64,000 bases of DNA from Clostridium cavendishii DSM 21758 (GCF_900141845.1 NZ_FQZB01000010.1:186001-250000), one strand, 5' to 3'; numbered from the stretch's first letter, positions 33,640 to 42,578 are shown. Numbers and translations: made by a program. Notes: generated by a model from the sequence alone, not told the origin.

Positions 33640-33790
33640 ATGTTTTTCCTTTCTTTTGTTTATTTTACATTTAATATAATAATATCATCATAAATAAAAA
33701 ACATCAAATTCCTGCAAAAAACTCCACAACTAGCTAATCTTATTATTAGTGACTGATAAAAATAGAAATGGTATCTATATTATATAAAAC

Positions 33791-33837
33791 AAGGAGTATA
33801 TCAGTATTGAATCTTAATTCAATCTGATACACTCCTT
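33791..33837 (-). terminator. Terminator of nrdA-nrdB
   Basis: AAGGAGTATATCAGTATTGA and the opposite arm TTCAATCTGATACACTCCTT form a long stem with a few mismatches. It lies just beyond the nrdB stop. The minus strand continues with GTTTT. Confidence 0.75.
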
Positions 33838-33842
33838 CTATT

Positions 33843-34877
33843 TTATAGGTCATCTATTAAGGCTCCAGCTTTAGCATAAGCGGTTGACTTTGCTTCGAAA
33901 AAATCAGTTTTGACCGAATTTGCATCTGCATAAAAATCTACCCATGTTGCTGGATTCTTGTCATGTCCTTCATATAATCTTTCTAAACCTATTGTTTCTA
34001 ATCTTAAGTTTCCTAGATACTTTATGTAATCTTCTATCATCTTTTTGTTTATACCTTGAATATTATCCCCTATTACATAATGTCCCCAAGCTATTTCGTG
34101 TTCAACACCTGTTTTCATCATATCTCTTAATTCTTCTATTATTTCTGGTGTAAATATTTCTGGTTCTTCTTTTTTAAGTTCTCTTAGTATATTTCTAAAT
34201 AACCAAAGATGTGTATTTTCATCTCTATTTATATATCTTATTTCTTGAGCTGAACCTGGCATCTTTCCATTTCTCTCAAGATTATAAAAGAACATAAATC
34301 CTGAATAAAAATATATTCCTTCTAGAATATAATTAGCCATTACCGTCTTTAGAAAATTTCTTGTATTAGGCTCTTCTACAAAGTTATTGTAAAGATCCCC
34401 TATAAATTTGTTTCTTTCTAGTAACCTAGAATCATCCTTCCATTGAAAAAGTATTTCGTTTCTTTTCTCTGGTGAACATATAGTATCTAACATATAACTA
34501 TAACTTTGTGAATGCACAGCTTCTTGAAAAGCCTGAATAGTAAGACATAAGTTAACTTCAGAAGCTGTTATATAATTATTTATATTACCTAAATTTGCAG
34601 TTTGTATTGAATCTAAAAATATTAAAAATGATAATATCTTATCGTAAGCTGTTCTTTCTTCAACACTTAGCTTTTGATAATCTTTTAAATCTTGCGCTAG
34701 ATTTATTTCTTCTGGTATCCAAAAATTATTCATTGCTTGTCTGTACCAGTCTGAGACCCAGCCATATTTCATGTTGTTAAAATCATTAAGATTTGTTGTA
34801 TTACCATTTATCATTCTTTTTTTAGCAGTTTCAGTATCACCAAATTCATTAAATAAAGGTTTTTTATTTATATCCAT
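33843..34877 (-). CDS. nrdB: Ribonucleotide reductase beta subunit, class Ia type
   Basis: The 344-residue radical-generating subunit of aerobic ribonucleotide reductase. Metal ligands in order: the Asp of FLDSIQT, EAVHSQSYSYML with Glu and His, later RDENTHLWL and EIAWGHYV. The Tyr of HSQSY aligns with the radical-carrying Tyr122 of the class Ia enzyme, so a Tyr radical is likely. AAGGAG lies 7 bases before ATG 34877, which is preferred over one 18 bases upstream. The C-terminus is GALIDDL, probably the tail that docks to NrdA. It follows nrdA by 21 bases and shares its promoter. Confidence 0.93.
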   Translation of the reverse strand: MDINKKPLFNEFGDTETAKKRMINGNTTNLNDFNNMKYGWVSDWYRQAMNNFWIPEEINLAQDLKDYQKLSVEERTAYDKILSFLIFLDSIQTANLGNINNYITASEVNLCLTIQAFQEAVHSQSYSYMLDTICSPEKRNEILFQWKDDSRLLERNKFIGDLYNNFVEEPNTRNFLKTVMANYILEGIYFYSGFMFFYNLERNGKMPGSAQEIRYINRDENTHLWLFRNILRELKKEEPEIFTPEIIEELRDMMKTGVEHEIAWGHYVIGDNIQGINKKMIEDYIKYLGNLRLETIGLERLYEGHDKNPATWVDFYADANSVKTDFFEAKSTAYAKAGALIDDL

Positions 34878-34898
34878 ATATATACTCCTTCTCATATT

Positions 34899-37130
34899 TT
34901 ATGCTGAGCAACTCTCACAATCCCCAACTGTTAGTGACTTTGAACGTACATAGTAAATACTCTTGACCCCTGCTTTGCATGCTTCTATATATAAATTCAT
35001 TATTTGTCTCATTGTATATTCAGTAGTTATATAAAGGTTGAAAGATTGACCTTGGTCTATATGTCTCTGCCTAACTCCATTTACCTTTACACACCATGCC
35101 TGATCTATATTATAAGCAGATATATAGTACCAGAAATTATCCATAGATAGATTAGGCGCAGTCTTAGGAATTATACTTCCTTTCTTTTCTTCAAGCCAGA
35201 ATCTTGACATAACCGGATCTACACCTTCAGAAGTTCCAGCTATAGTTGCTGTAGAACCATTAGGTGCTACCGCAAAAAGATACCCATTTCTCATACCATA
35301 TTCGGCAACTTCTTTTTTAAGCTCTTGCCAAGCTGTGGATTCATAACCTCTTATCTTAAAATAATCCCCAGTTTGCCAATCTGAGCCTTCAAAATGTGGA
35401 TAACTTCCCTTTTCTTTAGCTATATTTAAGCTGGCCTTTATTGCATAAAAATTTATTTTTTCATAAACTTTATCTGCAAACTCTAAATGTTCATCTGTTG
35501 TCCAACCAATTTTATTATTTGCAAGCATATGATGATAACCTGAAGTTCCAAGGCCAACAGCTCTATATTTCTTATTAGTAACCTCTGCAAATGGCACTGA
35601 ATAATAATTTAAATCTATTACATTATCCATAGCTCTTATTTGTGTTTCAACTATATACTCTAATTCTTTATCATTATTAACATCTACATTTCCAAGTACA
35701 ACTGAACTTAAATTACAAACAACAAAATCTCCTGACTTTGTTTTTTCAACTATAATCTTATCTCCATTATTATCTTGAATTTCTGTAGTTTCTATTTCCA
35801 TAGGACTCATATTTTGCATTATTTCTGTACAAAGATTTGAAGAATATATCATACCCTTGTGTTTATTAGGATTTGTCTTATTTACTGTATCTCTATAAAA
35901 AGCAAATGGTGTTCCAGTCTCTGCTGCACTTTTTATAATAAGTCTAACTATATCTTTAACACTCATTACTCTTTTTTCTATTCTATCATCCTCTACACAC
36001 TCATAATATCTTTTTTCCCACTCTTCACCATAAAAGTCTTCTAGTGAATAACCTTTATATGTTCTTATCTCATGAGGGCACATCATATACCAATTAGCAT
36101 CTATATCTGATTCTGCTAATCTCCAAAATAAATCTGGGTAACAAAGACCTGGAAATACATCATGTGCCTTTTTTCTGTCATCCCCATTATTTGTTCTAAG
36201 TTGTAAAAACTCCGGTATATCTTTATGCCATGCATCTAACCATATGGCCACAGAACCATTTCTAACACCTAACTGATCAACTGCTATAGCTGTATCATTA
36301 AACAACTTAACCCATGGAATAACTCCACCTGAGGCTCCTTTAAAACCTCTTATAGATGAACCTAAAGCTCTTATCTTACCAACATATATTCCCATTCCTC
36401 CACCAAACTTCGAAACTTTAGCAAAGTTATCTAAAGATTTATATATGCCATTTAAGCTATCATCTACCGTATCTATAAAACATGAACTTAATTGGTAAAA
36501 AGGCTTTCTAGCATTTGACATGGTTGGTGTAGCCATAGTCGCCTTTATTGAACTTAACACATCATAAAACCTTTTAACCCAAGAAATTCTATTTTCTTTC
36601 TTTTCTGGTATTGCAAGATGAAGTGCTATTCCCATAAACATTTGTTGTGGAAGTTCAAGAGGTTTTCTATTAAAATCTTGAATTAAATATCTCTTTGCTA
36701 AAAGATTAATCCCACTATAAGTAAATAAAAAGTCTCTATCCTTATCAATAACTTTTTCTAGTTCATTAATTTCTTCTTCTGAATAGTTTTCCAAAATATA
36801 CTTCCCATATAATCCTTTTTCAGTAAGCTCTACTACAAAATTATAAAGATTGCTATAAGGATCTTCTCCTTTATTTAATCCTCTATTTTCCCTAACTTTA
36901 TCATAAAGATTATAAGTATAAAGTTTTGCTGCAGCATATTGCCATTTCGGTTCTTCCTGTGATGTAAGCTCCAAAGAAACTTGTACTAGAGAATTAATAA
37001 TTTCTCTCTCAGTCATATTTTCTCTTATTATATGTTCAAGTGTATCTTCTAATTTTTCAGCAGTATAAAGTCCTTCATCATCCTTTATATCTAAAATAGC
37101 ATACTTACAAAGCTCTTGTATTCTATCCAT
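34899..37130 (-). CDS. nrdA: Ribonucleotide reductase alpha subunit, class Ia type
   Basis: A 743-residue catalytic subunit that reduces ribonucleoside diphosphates. Active-site segments: TMATPTMSNA, FYQLSSCFI, NLCTEIMQNM, CNLSSVVLGNVDV, and VAPNGSTATIAGTSEG; the tail GDCESCSA has the C-terminal redox Cys pair. The N-terminus, MDRIQELCKYAI, does not show the KRDG-type ATP-cone motif of the dATP-inhibited enzymes, so overall activity regulation by dATP may be missing. Thioredoxin, encoded in this window, would re-reduce it. It has an upstream NrdR-type operator and a strong promoter. Confidence 0.93.
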   Translation of the reverse strand: MDRIQELCKYAILDIKDDEGLYTAEKLEDTLEHIIRENMTEREIINSLVQVSLELTSQEEPKWQYAAAKLYTYNLYDKVRENRGLNKGEDPYSNLYNFVVELTEKGLYGKYILENYSEEEINELEKVIDKDRDFLFTYSGINLLAKRYLIQDFNRKPLELPQQMFMGIALHLAIPEKKENRISWVKRFYDVLSSIKATMATPTMSNARKPFYQLSSCFIDTVDDSLNGIYKSLDNFAKVSKFGGGMGIYVGKIRALGSSIRGFKGASGGVIPWVKLFNDTAIAVDQLGVRNGSVAIWLDAWHKDIPEFLQLRTNNGDDRKKAHDVFPGLCYPDLFWRLAESDIDANWYMMCPHEIRTYKGYSLEDFYGEEWEKRYYECVEDDRIEKRVMSVKDIVRLIIKSAAETGTPFAFYRDTVNKTNPNKHKGMIYSSNLCTEIMQNMSPMEIETTEIQDNNGDKIIVEKTKSGDFVVCNLSSVVLGNVDVNNDKELEYIVETQIRAMDNVIDLNYYSVPFAEVTNKKYRAVGLGTSGYHHMLANNKIGWTTDEHLEFADKVYEKINFYAIKASLNIAKEKGSYPHFEGSDWQTGDYFKIRGYESTAWQELKKEVAEYGMRNGYLFAVAPNGSTATIAGTSEGVDPVMSRFWLEEKKGSIIPKTAPNLSMDNFWYYISAYNIDQAWCVKVNGVRQRHIDQGQSFNLYITTEYTMRQIMNLYIEACKAGVKSIYYVRSKSLTVGDCESCSA

Positions 37131-37158
37131 TTATTTTCCCCTCTCCACAACATCTAGT

Positions 37159-37203
37159 ATCTATATATTGATTATCATCATCCATCCCACAATATATTGT
37201 CGT
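37159..37203. promoter_or_regulatory. Paired NrdR-like boxes
   Basis: CACAATATATTGTCG (37188-37202) is a close fit to the NrdR box. TATCTATATATTGA about 29 bases downstream on the transcript is a weaker second copy. Boxes in pairs about three helical turns apart are typical for the ATP-cone repressor NrdR. The first box covers the predicted TSS. Confidence 0.5.
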
Positions 37204-37207
37204 GATA

Positions 37208-37236
37208 ATTATACTTATTTATCTTCCATTTGTAAA
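37208..37236 (-). promoter_or_regulatory. Promoter of nrdA-nrdB
   Basis: Minus strand TTTACA (37231-37236), 17 bases, TATAAT (37208-37213). The TSS near 37201 falls within the NrdR-like box. Confidence 0.8.
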
Positions 37237-37308
37237 ACGTAGTTTTTTTTAAATTAGCTAATTAAACACCATTTTTGTATACTTTATTTAATTTTTTGTA
37301 ATAATTCT

Positions 37309-37355
37309 ATAACCCTTGGTTATAACTTTGAATCTAGTTATGCGCCAAGGGTTAT
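37309..37355 (-). terminator. Terminator of the ArsC/Spx-like operon
   Basis: ATAACCCTTGG (37309-37319) pairs with CCAAGGGTTAT (37345-37355) over 11 bp, with a 25-base loop. The T-run after it is weak. Confidence 0.6.
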
Positions 37356-37372
37356 TATTATTTTTATATTCT

Positions 37373-37729
37373 TTATTTAACACTTTGTTCCCATTGTTCC
37401 TCTTTAAAACCTACTAAAACAATATCATCCTTAACTATAATAGGCCTTTTAACTAGCATACCATCTGTAGCTAATAATTCTAACAATTCATCTTCTGATG
37501 CTTCTTTAACTTTATCTTTAAGGTTCATTTCTTTATATAATCTTCCACTTGTATTAAAAAATTTATTTATAGGTAAACCGCTTTTTTTATACCAAGTCTC
37601 AAGCTCTTTTCTTGTTGGTTTTTCTTCTACTATTGGCCTATCTATAAAGTCTACCCCCTTCTCTTGTAAAAACTTTTTAGCCTTTCTACATGTTGAACAT
37701 TTTGCATATTCTAAAAATAAGTAACTCAT
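37373..37729 (-). CDS. ArsC/Spx family protein
   Basis: A 118-residue thioredoxin-fold protein starting MSYLFLEYAKCSTCRKAKKFLQEKGVD. The CSTC near residue 11 is the redox/active-site Cys motif. FIDRPIVEEKPTRKELETW and the conserved LVKRPIIV segment are typical of the ArsC-Spx superfamily. The protein is more like the YfgD/Spx-like group than a true arsenate reductase: no arsenic resistance genes are near. GGAGG sits 5 bases before ATG 37729. It follows the GNAT gene by 19 bases, so the three genes from 39453 to 37373 probably form an operon. Confidence 0.85.
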   Translation of the reverse strand: MSYLFLEYAKCSTCRKAKKFLQEKGVDFIDRPIVEEKPTRKELETWYKKSGLPINKFFNTSGRLYKEMNLKDKVKEASEDELLELLATDGMLVKRPIIVKDDIVLVGFKEEQWEQSVK

Positions 37730-37748
37730 ATATTCCTCCATAATGTTA

Positions 37749-38222
37749 TTACTCTAATTCCTTATTAATTCTCTCTAATATTATAGTCCTTTTGTAAAAA
37801 CCATATTTTTCATAAAAACCAAGAGCATTTTCATTTCCTACTGCAACACCTATAATCTTAGTTTTAGCATTATTCTCATTTTGCCAAGCTAATGACTTTG
37901 TAATAAGTTCATGTCCAAGCCCTAGTTTTCTATAATCCTTCTCGATATATATGGATGATAATTCTCCAATTAAATCATTATTTACAGTACTCATACAATA
38001 TCCTATATATGAATCTATAATTTTATCCTTAATTAAATCTATATTTACCTTTAAATTATTATCATTAATAACTTTATTCATTCTAACTTCAAAGGTCATA
38101 TTTGTAAATTTCTTTTTAAAACTAATTGTTTTTTCTAAATGATAATTATTTAACTTGTTCCACAAAGGTTTTACATTATCTAAAAGTTCTATCCCTCCAT
38201 TAATAAATTCAAAACTCTCCAT
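37749..38222 (-). CDS. GNAT family N-acetyltransferase
   Basis: A 157-residue acyl-CoA-dependent acetyltransferase. The GNAT core is seen in YIGYCMSTVNNDLIGELSSIYIEKDYRKLGLGHELITKSLAW, which holds the acetyl-CoA pyrophosphate loop (R-x-x-G-L-G, near residue 105). NENALGFYEKYGFYKR is the usual C-terminal motif. Start ATG 38222 after GGGGGAG. It is located between alaX and the ArsC-like gene in one apparent operon. The acceptor is not known. Confidence 0.85.
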   Translation of the reverse strand: MESFEFINGGIELLDNVKPLWNKLNNYHLEKTISFKKKFTNMTFEVRMNKVINDNNLKVNIDLIKDKIIDSYIGYCMSTVNNDLIGELSSIYIEKDYRKLGLGHELITKSLAWQNENNAKTKIIGVAVGNENALGFYEKYGFYKRTIILERINKELE

Positions 38223-38250
38223 ATACACTCCCCCAATTATATATAAATAA

Positions 38251-39453
38251 TTATCCTAATAAATTCTTAATCTTCATAATCGCATAGTCCATAAGTGAAT
38301 TTAAATTACTACTATTTTTCCCCGCTCCTTGCGCTGCAAAATTGCTTCCGCCACCCCTTCCATCAATTAACGTTATAGCATCTTTCAACAAATCATTCAT
38401 ACTTATTCCTTTTAAATTCTTAGAACACATAAATACAAGATTCACTTTATCCTCATTTATACTAGCAAATAATACTACTGCTTTATTTTCATCAACAATC
38501 TTATTTGCAATCTTACTTATATACTTTGTATCTTCATTTTCATACACATTTTTAATAATTAATGCTTCTCCAGCCATCTCAGCTTCTTCTACCATAGTTT
38601 TTATTTCATAATCACCAACTATAGCTTTTATCTTTTTATTTTCCATATATAAACCTTTATTTGTATTTGATAAATTTTGTATAGCCTTTATAGCATCTTC
38701 ACTACTACAATTCAAATATCTACATACCTCTCTTGTAAAGCTATCCTTATCAAAATAGTCTTCTATGGCTCTACCACCTGCTACATACTCTATTCTGGTA
38801 GCTCCTTTATGCTTTTCCCATCTCCTTATCTTTATAGCTTGAAGTTCTAATGTAGAATTTGGATGAACACCGCAACAAGCATTTATATCTAAATCCTCTA
38901 TAACGACTACTCTTATTTGTTCATTCGTTTTTGGAAGAGCTCTTCTTAATCTTATTTTTTTAAGTTCACTCTTGGTTGGTGTTAAAAATTGTACATTTAA
39001 ATTTCTTCTTATCACATCATTAGCAGCCTTTTCTGCCTTTCTAATAGTCTCTTCTGTTAATATACCTTCTATATCTACAGTACTTATTTCCTTCCCCATA
39101 TGAAATCCTACTGTATTCGCATTAAACATAGAAAAGAAACATCCTGAAAGTACATGTTGAGCTAAATGTTGTTGCATACCATCGAATCTATTCTCCCAAT
39201 CTATAGAAGCTTTAACTTTATGTATTCTATTAGGCTTTTTATCCATTACATGATAAATGACACCATCTTCTTCATAAACCTCTAATACTTGTAGTCCATC
39301 AATATGGCCAACGTCTTCGTGCTGTCCACCCCCTCCTGGAAAAAATGCAGTTTTATCCAAAACAACATGGAATTTACCATCTGCCTCTTTAACCTCTTCT
39401 ATTTCACAAACAAAATCTTTTATATATTGATTTTCATAATATATCTTTTCCAT
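38251..39453 (-). CDS. alaX: Alanyl-tRNA editing protein AlaX-L with DHHA1 domain
   Basis: A free-standing editing enzyme that deacylates mischarged Ser- or Gly-tRNA(Ala). The 400 residues show the AlaRS-like editing domain: LDKTAFFPGGGGQHEDVG near residue 32; zinc and catalytic ligands in QQHLAQHVLSG and CCGVHPNST; RIEYVAGGRA. The C-terminal part (DAITLIDGRGGGSNFAAQGAG) is a DHHA1 domain, as in AlaX-L proteins and AlaRS itself. It is a trans-editor separate from the AlaRS gene. It heads an operon with GNAT and ArsC-like genes. The stem before it at 39.7 kb belongs to another unit. Confidence 0.9.
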   Translation of the reverse strand: MEKIYYENQYIKDFVCEIEEVKEADGKFHVVLDKTAFFPGGGGQHEDVGHIDGLQVLEVYEEDGVIYHVMDKKPNRIHKVKASIDWENRFDGMQQHLAQHVLSGCFFSMFNANTVGFHMGKEISTVDIEGILTEETIRKAEKAANDVIRRNLNVQFLTPTKSELKKIRLRRALPKTNEQIRVVVIEDLDINACCGVHPNSTLELQAIKIRRWEKHKGATRIEYVAGGRAIEDYFDKDSFTREVCRYLNCSSEDAIKAIQNLSNTNKGLYMENKKIKAIVGDYEIKTMVEEAEMAGEALIIKNVYENEDTKYISKIANKIVDENKAVVLFASINEDKVNLVFMCSKNLKGISMNDLLKDAITLIDGRGGGSNFAAQGAGKNSSNLNSLMDYAIMKIKNLLG

Positions 39454-39727
39454 AACCTACTCCTTGATTTATATTTTAAATGGCTTATTTTAATTATACT
39501 CTTTATAAAGATATTTTCATCCCTTATCTATGTAAAGCTAATTTTTAACAATATGAAACCAAGTTAAACATATACTTACTAAAATTGATATAAACTAAAA
39601 ATTATGTTTTCTCTATCATTTTAAAGCATTCTTATTCGTAGTAAACCACTTTTATTTAATCCATACCTCTATTTACTATATATATTTTTTAAAAACATAT
39701 ATAATAAATACACCTACTTGATAAACT
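39454..39727. other. AT-rich gap upstream of alaX
   Basis: About 270 bases of AT-rich sequence between the alaX start and the terminator at 39728. It probably holds the alaX promoter on the minus strand. No gene, riboswitch or clear operator was found. Confidence 0.5.
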
Positions 39728-39762
39728 AAAAATAGGATTCAAAGATATTGAATCCTATTTTT
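39728..39762. terminator. Terminator downstream of the CPBP remnant
   Basis: AAAAATAGGATTC and GAATCCTATTTTT form a perfect 13-bp stem with a 9-base loop; U-runs exist in both directions. Confidence 0.85.
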
Positions 39763-39773
39763 CTTTCTATATT

Positions 39774-40360
39774 CTAATTATTAATTATACTTTTTGTCTG
39801 CAGAATATCTTTTATTATCAATGGATTATCTGTAGTTATATTTACCCAGTTTTTCTTAACGTATAAAATTATTTTTATTAAACTATATACACATAAAATA
39901 TAACCAATAAACCTATAAATATTACTACTTTTAATTATATTCAGAGGGGTTATTATTGTATAAATATTACCTATAATATGCGTAATTATACATATTATTA
40001 TATTGTTATATTTCAAAAGAAATACAGCATTTATAATGCCTAATGCTAATGCAGCTATTGAATTTATCCCTTCCTGAAAGTGTAATATAAAAAAACTGCT
40101 GTAGAAATAATCACTGATATTTTTACTCCTTTTTGAGTTTTTGCTCTTGAAATTATAAGTCCCCTAAATATATATTCTTCAACAATGGGTGCAATAAAAA
40201 TTGTAAAAGGAAAAAATAATATTACGAGAAGAATCTGTTCAAAAGTAACTTTTCCATCATTAATAGAATTATCAACTTTTGAATAACTATATATAAACAT
40301 TAACCCTTGTTTAAGCAAAAGAAAATCTAGTATAACTAACCCAATTTCTTTTACATTTTT
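39774..40360 (-). pseudogene. CPBP family intramembrane protease, frameshifted remnant
   Basis: Two adjacent minus-strand frames together encode a CPBP (Abi/CAAX-like) membrane protease. The first frame (from 40318 or earlier) carries motif 1, EEYIFRG, and ends at 40064. If one T is added to the seven-T tract (40089-40095), the reading continues as AVFFILHFQEG, which restores the FxxxH motif, and then into the second frame with THIIGN (HxxxN). All three catalytic motifs therefore exist but in different frames. The N-terminal membrane helices are also missing: a stop lies at 40361-40363 and no ATG with a ribosome site precedes. It is either a decayed gene or a sequencing error in the T tract combined with truncation. 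Confidence 0.75.
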
Positions 40361-40377
40361 TTATTTAACCTATTATT

Positions 40378-41316
40378 TTACTTTTGATAAACCTTTATAT
40401 CGCCTGAATTAGCGCTCAGATTTATCTCTTTATAAGGTCCATTGCCAAGCTTAGCTGTAGCTCGATTTTTCTTTTTACTACTATAACTCACATCAAAATC
40501 TGTACTTATATCACCAGAGCTACATTCCGCATAGAAATTAAAACTTATACCCTTAGGTATATTTACTTTTATATCGCCTGAACTTGTATGGGCTTTTAAT
40601 CTGTCACCCATTTCCTTATAGTCTATTTTTATACTTCCAGATGATGCTTCTAATTCTCCAGAACCAGAAAGTGTACCTACTACAATGTCTCCAGAAGAAG
40701 TTCTAAGATTATATGATTTTGTTACCAAATCCTCTGGCCTAATACTACCTGAACTAGTTTTTAAGTTAACATCATTAGCTGTTATAGTTTTTCTACACTT
40801 AAAATCACCTGAACTTTGATAAGATATAAATTTATCTAAATTAAGATTATCCATAACTTCTATATTACCTGAGTTAGTTTTTATATCTAAACTCTTATTA
40901 TATTTTTTAGGTATAGAAAGTTCTATTTTATTATCAAAACTTCCAAAAAAGAAAATATTAAATACCTTTTTAAAATTTCCACTCTTTATATTAATAGTAT
41001 TTTCATCCTTTGAAAAAGTAAATTTCTCATCTTCACTTAACTTATTGCCAGACTTTTGAACCACTTTAACATTATCATCATCTGTTAATGATATTATTAT
41101 ATCATCACTTGAAAAATCTAAATTAATATTGTCACATTTATCAAGCTGTATAATTTCTTCCTTTTGAACAGATGTAGCTCCATTTCTTAAATTAATACTA
41201 AAAAAGTTTCCACCTCGTCCTACGCCATTTGAAACTCCATAAATCAAAATACCTATAAGAAATATTATAACAATAACCCATATCGTAATATTTATTATCT
41301 TCAAATTCTTATTCAT
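40378..41316 (-). CDS. DUF4097-family beta-repeat membrane protein
   Basis: A 312-residue protein with one N-terminal membrane helix (INITIWVIVIIFLIGILIYGV) and an external right-handed beta-helix-like domain of the DUF4097 type. Repeats such as LDIKTNSGNIEV, YQSSGDFKC, LKTSSGSIRPED, LRTSSGDIVVG, LEASSGSIKID, AHTSSGDIKV and LSANSGDIKV recur with about 20-residue spacing: the SSG(D/S)I motif. It ends the PadR - permease-prefix protein - DUF4097 operon, 5 bases after the preceding gene. Modules of this kind are common in Firmicutes and linked to envelope stress, but their role is not settled. Confidence 0.85.
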   Translation of the reverse strand: MNKNLKIINITIWVIVIIFLIGILIYGVSNGVGRGGNFFSINLRNGATSVQKEEIIQLDKCDNINLDFSSDDIIISLTDDDNVKVVQKSGNKLSEDEKFTFSKDENTINIKSGNFKKVFNIFFFGSFDNKIELSIPKKYNKSLDIKTNSGNIEVMDNLNLDKFISYQSSGDFKCRKTITANDVNLKTSSGSIRPEDLVTKSYNLRTSSGDIVVGTLSGSGELEASSGSIKIDYKEMGDRLKAHTSSGDIKVNIPKGISFNFYAECSSGDISTDFDVSYSSKKKNRATAKLGNGPYKEINLSANSGDIKVYQK

Positions 41317-41321
41317 ATGCT

Positions 41322-41978
41322 TTACTCCTTAATTTGAAAAATTAAAGTAACCACTCTTTCTACTGCAAAACCTATAAAAAATATAATCCACGAATAAGCC
41401 CAACCGTGAAATGCAAAACTAAAAATAAAATACGCTATTAACGTTAAAGTCCAAACTAATGATTTTACAGATCTTAAAATATTATTTCTTTCTGTATTTG
41501 CAGACTTCCATTCTTTAAAATCTTCTACCATAGTATTATCTGCCTTTATATATTTAGGTCTAGAATTAGCATTATATATTATAAGCCCTGTTGCTACAGC
41601 ATCTATTGTAAGCATTAAACACACTGAAATTTCTCCAGATACATCAAATAATGAAGTACATAATATTAAAACCACAACACTCATTATATAAAGACCTACT
41701 GAAATTGATAAAATCAATGCTGATTTCTGTTTATCCTTTTGAAGTTGTTCATAATTAAAAACATCACTCTTATTAAGCCCTCTTATAAGTTCATCTATAT
41801 CCCCTACTCCAGCAATTGCTTTTTTAATAGCTTCCTCTTCATTCTTACCACCAGCTATTAAATCATTATATCTATCTATAAGATTTGCTAACACTTCTTC
41901 CTTAAGTTCATTTGCTCTAGAAGTTTTCGGTGCGTTTTTGAAAAGTTCATCTACCTCTCTATTTAACTTCTCATACAT
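41322..41978 (-). CDS. Permease-prefix-domain membrane protein (DUF1700-like)
   Basis: A 218-residue protein. The N-terminal ~75 residues (KLNREVDELFKNAPKTSRANELKEEVLANLIDRYNDLIAGG) form the permease prefix domain 1, followed by four membrane helices in two pairs (ALILSISVGLYIMSVVVLILC, VCLMLTIDAVATGLIIY, then two near the C-terminus). It is the middle gene of the PadR module, starting 2 bases before the PadR stop and 5 bases before the DUF4097 gene. The prefix domain may read the cytosolic state or contact the PadR or DUF4097 protein; not demonstrated. Confidence 0.82.
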   Translation of the reverse strand: MYEKLNREVDELFKNAPKTSRANELKEEVLANLIDRYNDLIAGGKNEEEAIKKAIAGVGDIDELIRGLNKSDVFNYEQLQKDKQKSALILSISVGLYIMSVVVLILCTSLFDVSGEISVCLMLTIDAVATGLIIYNANSRPKYIKADNTMVEDFKEWKSANTERNNILRSVKSLVWTLTLIAYFIFSFAFHGWAYSWIIFFIGFAVERVVTLIFQIKE

Positions 41979-41980
41979 TT

Positions 41981-42313
41981 TTAATCCCCTCCATTAATTA
42001 ATTTGTCTATTAACAGTTTAGATTCATTCCAATCATTCTTATTTCTTTCTAACGCTAAAAGTCCGAGTTTTGTTATAGAATAATATCTCCTTCTAGCCCC
42101 AGTTGTCTGATCCCCCCAATATGATGTTATAAGTTCAGCTTGCTCAAGTCTCCTAAATGCTGAATACAAAGTAGCCTCCTTCAATTCATACTTATTATCA
42201 GTTTTTTGTTGTATGACTTTATTAATTTCATAACCATAACTATCATTCTTAGCTAAATTGGCTAGAATTATAGTTTCTGTATGCCCCCTTATTATGTCGG
42301 AAGTTATAGACAT
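41981..42313 (-). CDS. PadR family transcriptional regulator
   Basis: A 110-residue PadR-type repressor: winged helix in RGHTETIILANLAKNDSYGYEINKVIQQ, then EATLYSAFRRLEQAELITSYWGDQTTGARRRYYSITKLGLLALE, the family signature, and a short C-terminal dimerisation helix. It is the first gene of a three-gene operon, with a TTGACA promoter overlapped by a perfect palindrome, and a second palindrome just upstream. It probably represses its own operon; the inducer is unknown. GGAGATGA lies before the ATG. Confidence 0.92.
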   Translation of the reverse strand: MSITSDIIRGHTETIILANLAKNDSYGYEINKVIQQKTDNKYELKEATLYSAFRRLEQAELITSYWGDQTTGARRRYYSITKLGLLALERNKNDWNESKLLIDKLINGGD

Positions 42314-42347
42314 TACCTCATCTCCTAATTAGTATTTTTTACTATTT

Positions 42348-42373
42348 AAGTATATACTATCATTTATATACTT
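42348..42373. promoter_or_regulatory. PadR-type operator 1
   Basis: AAGTATATA and TATATACTT: perfect 9-bp half-sites with an 8-base spacer. It covers the -10 of the PadR operon promoter (TTGACA at 42378-42383, TAGTAT-like -10 at 42354-42359). Confidence 0.65.
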
Positions 42374-42399
42374 CGCCTGTCAATGTATATAGATTTAAA

Positions 42400-42425
42400 A
42401 AGTATATATTATTAAAATATATACC
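42400..42425. promoter_or_regulatory. PadR-type operator 2
   Basis: AAGTATATA (42400-42408) and TATATAC (42418-42424) repeat the same half-sites with a 9-base spacer, 52 bases upstream of operator 1, about five helical turns. Confidence 0.5.
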
Positions 42426-42429
42426 AAAA

Positions 42430-42462
42430 TAAAAAGTGAACTCTTTAAGAATCCACTTTTAA
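42430..42462 (-). terminator. Weak terminator of the 43334-42579 gene pair
   Basis: AAAAGTG (42432-42438) and CACTTTT (42454-42460) pair, with further A/T on both sides; the minus strand continues with TTTTATTTT. The distance from the last stop, 120 bases, makes this uncertain. Confidence 0.4.
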
Positions 42463-42578
42463 AATAACTTTTTAATTCCATTTTGATAAGTACTATACTT
42501 TTATCCTCACCATTTATACTAAATAATATTTAATTACTTTATTTTTATTATTTATAAATGAATTTTAATCTTACTACA

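Noticed and set aside
37373..37729. True arsenate reductase
   Set aside because: The CSTC motif and length fit the superfamily, but there are no ars genes nearby and the sequence is closer to Spx/YfgD-like proteins, so no arsC symbol was given.
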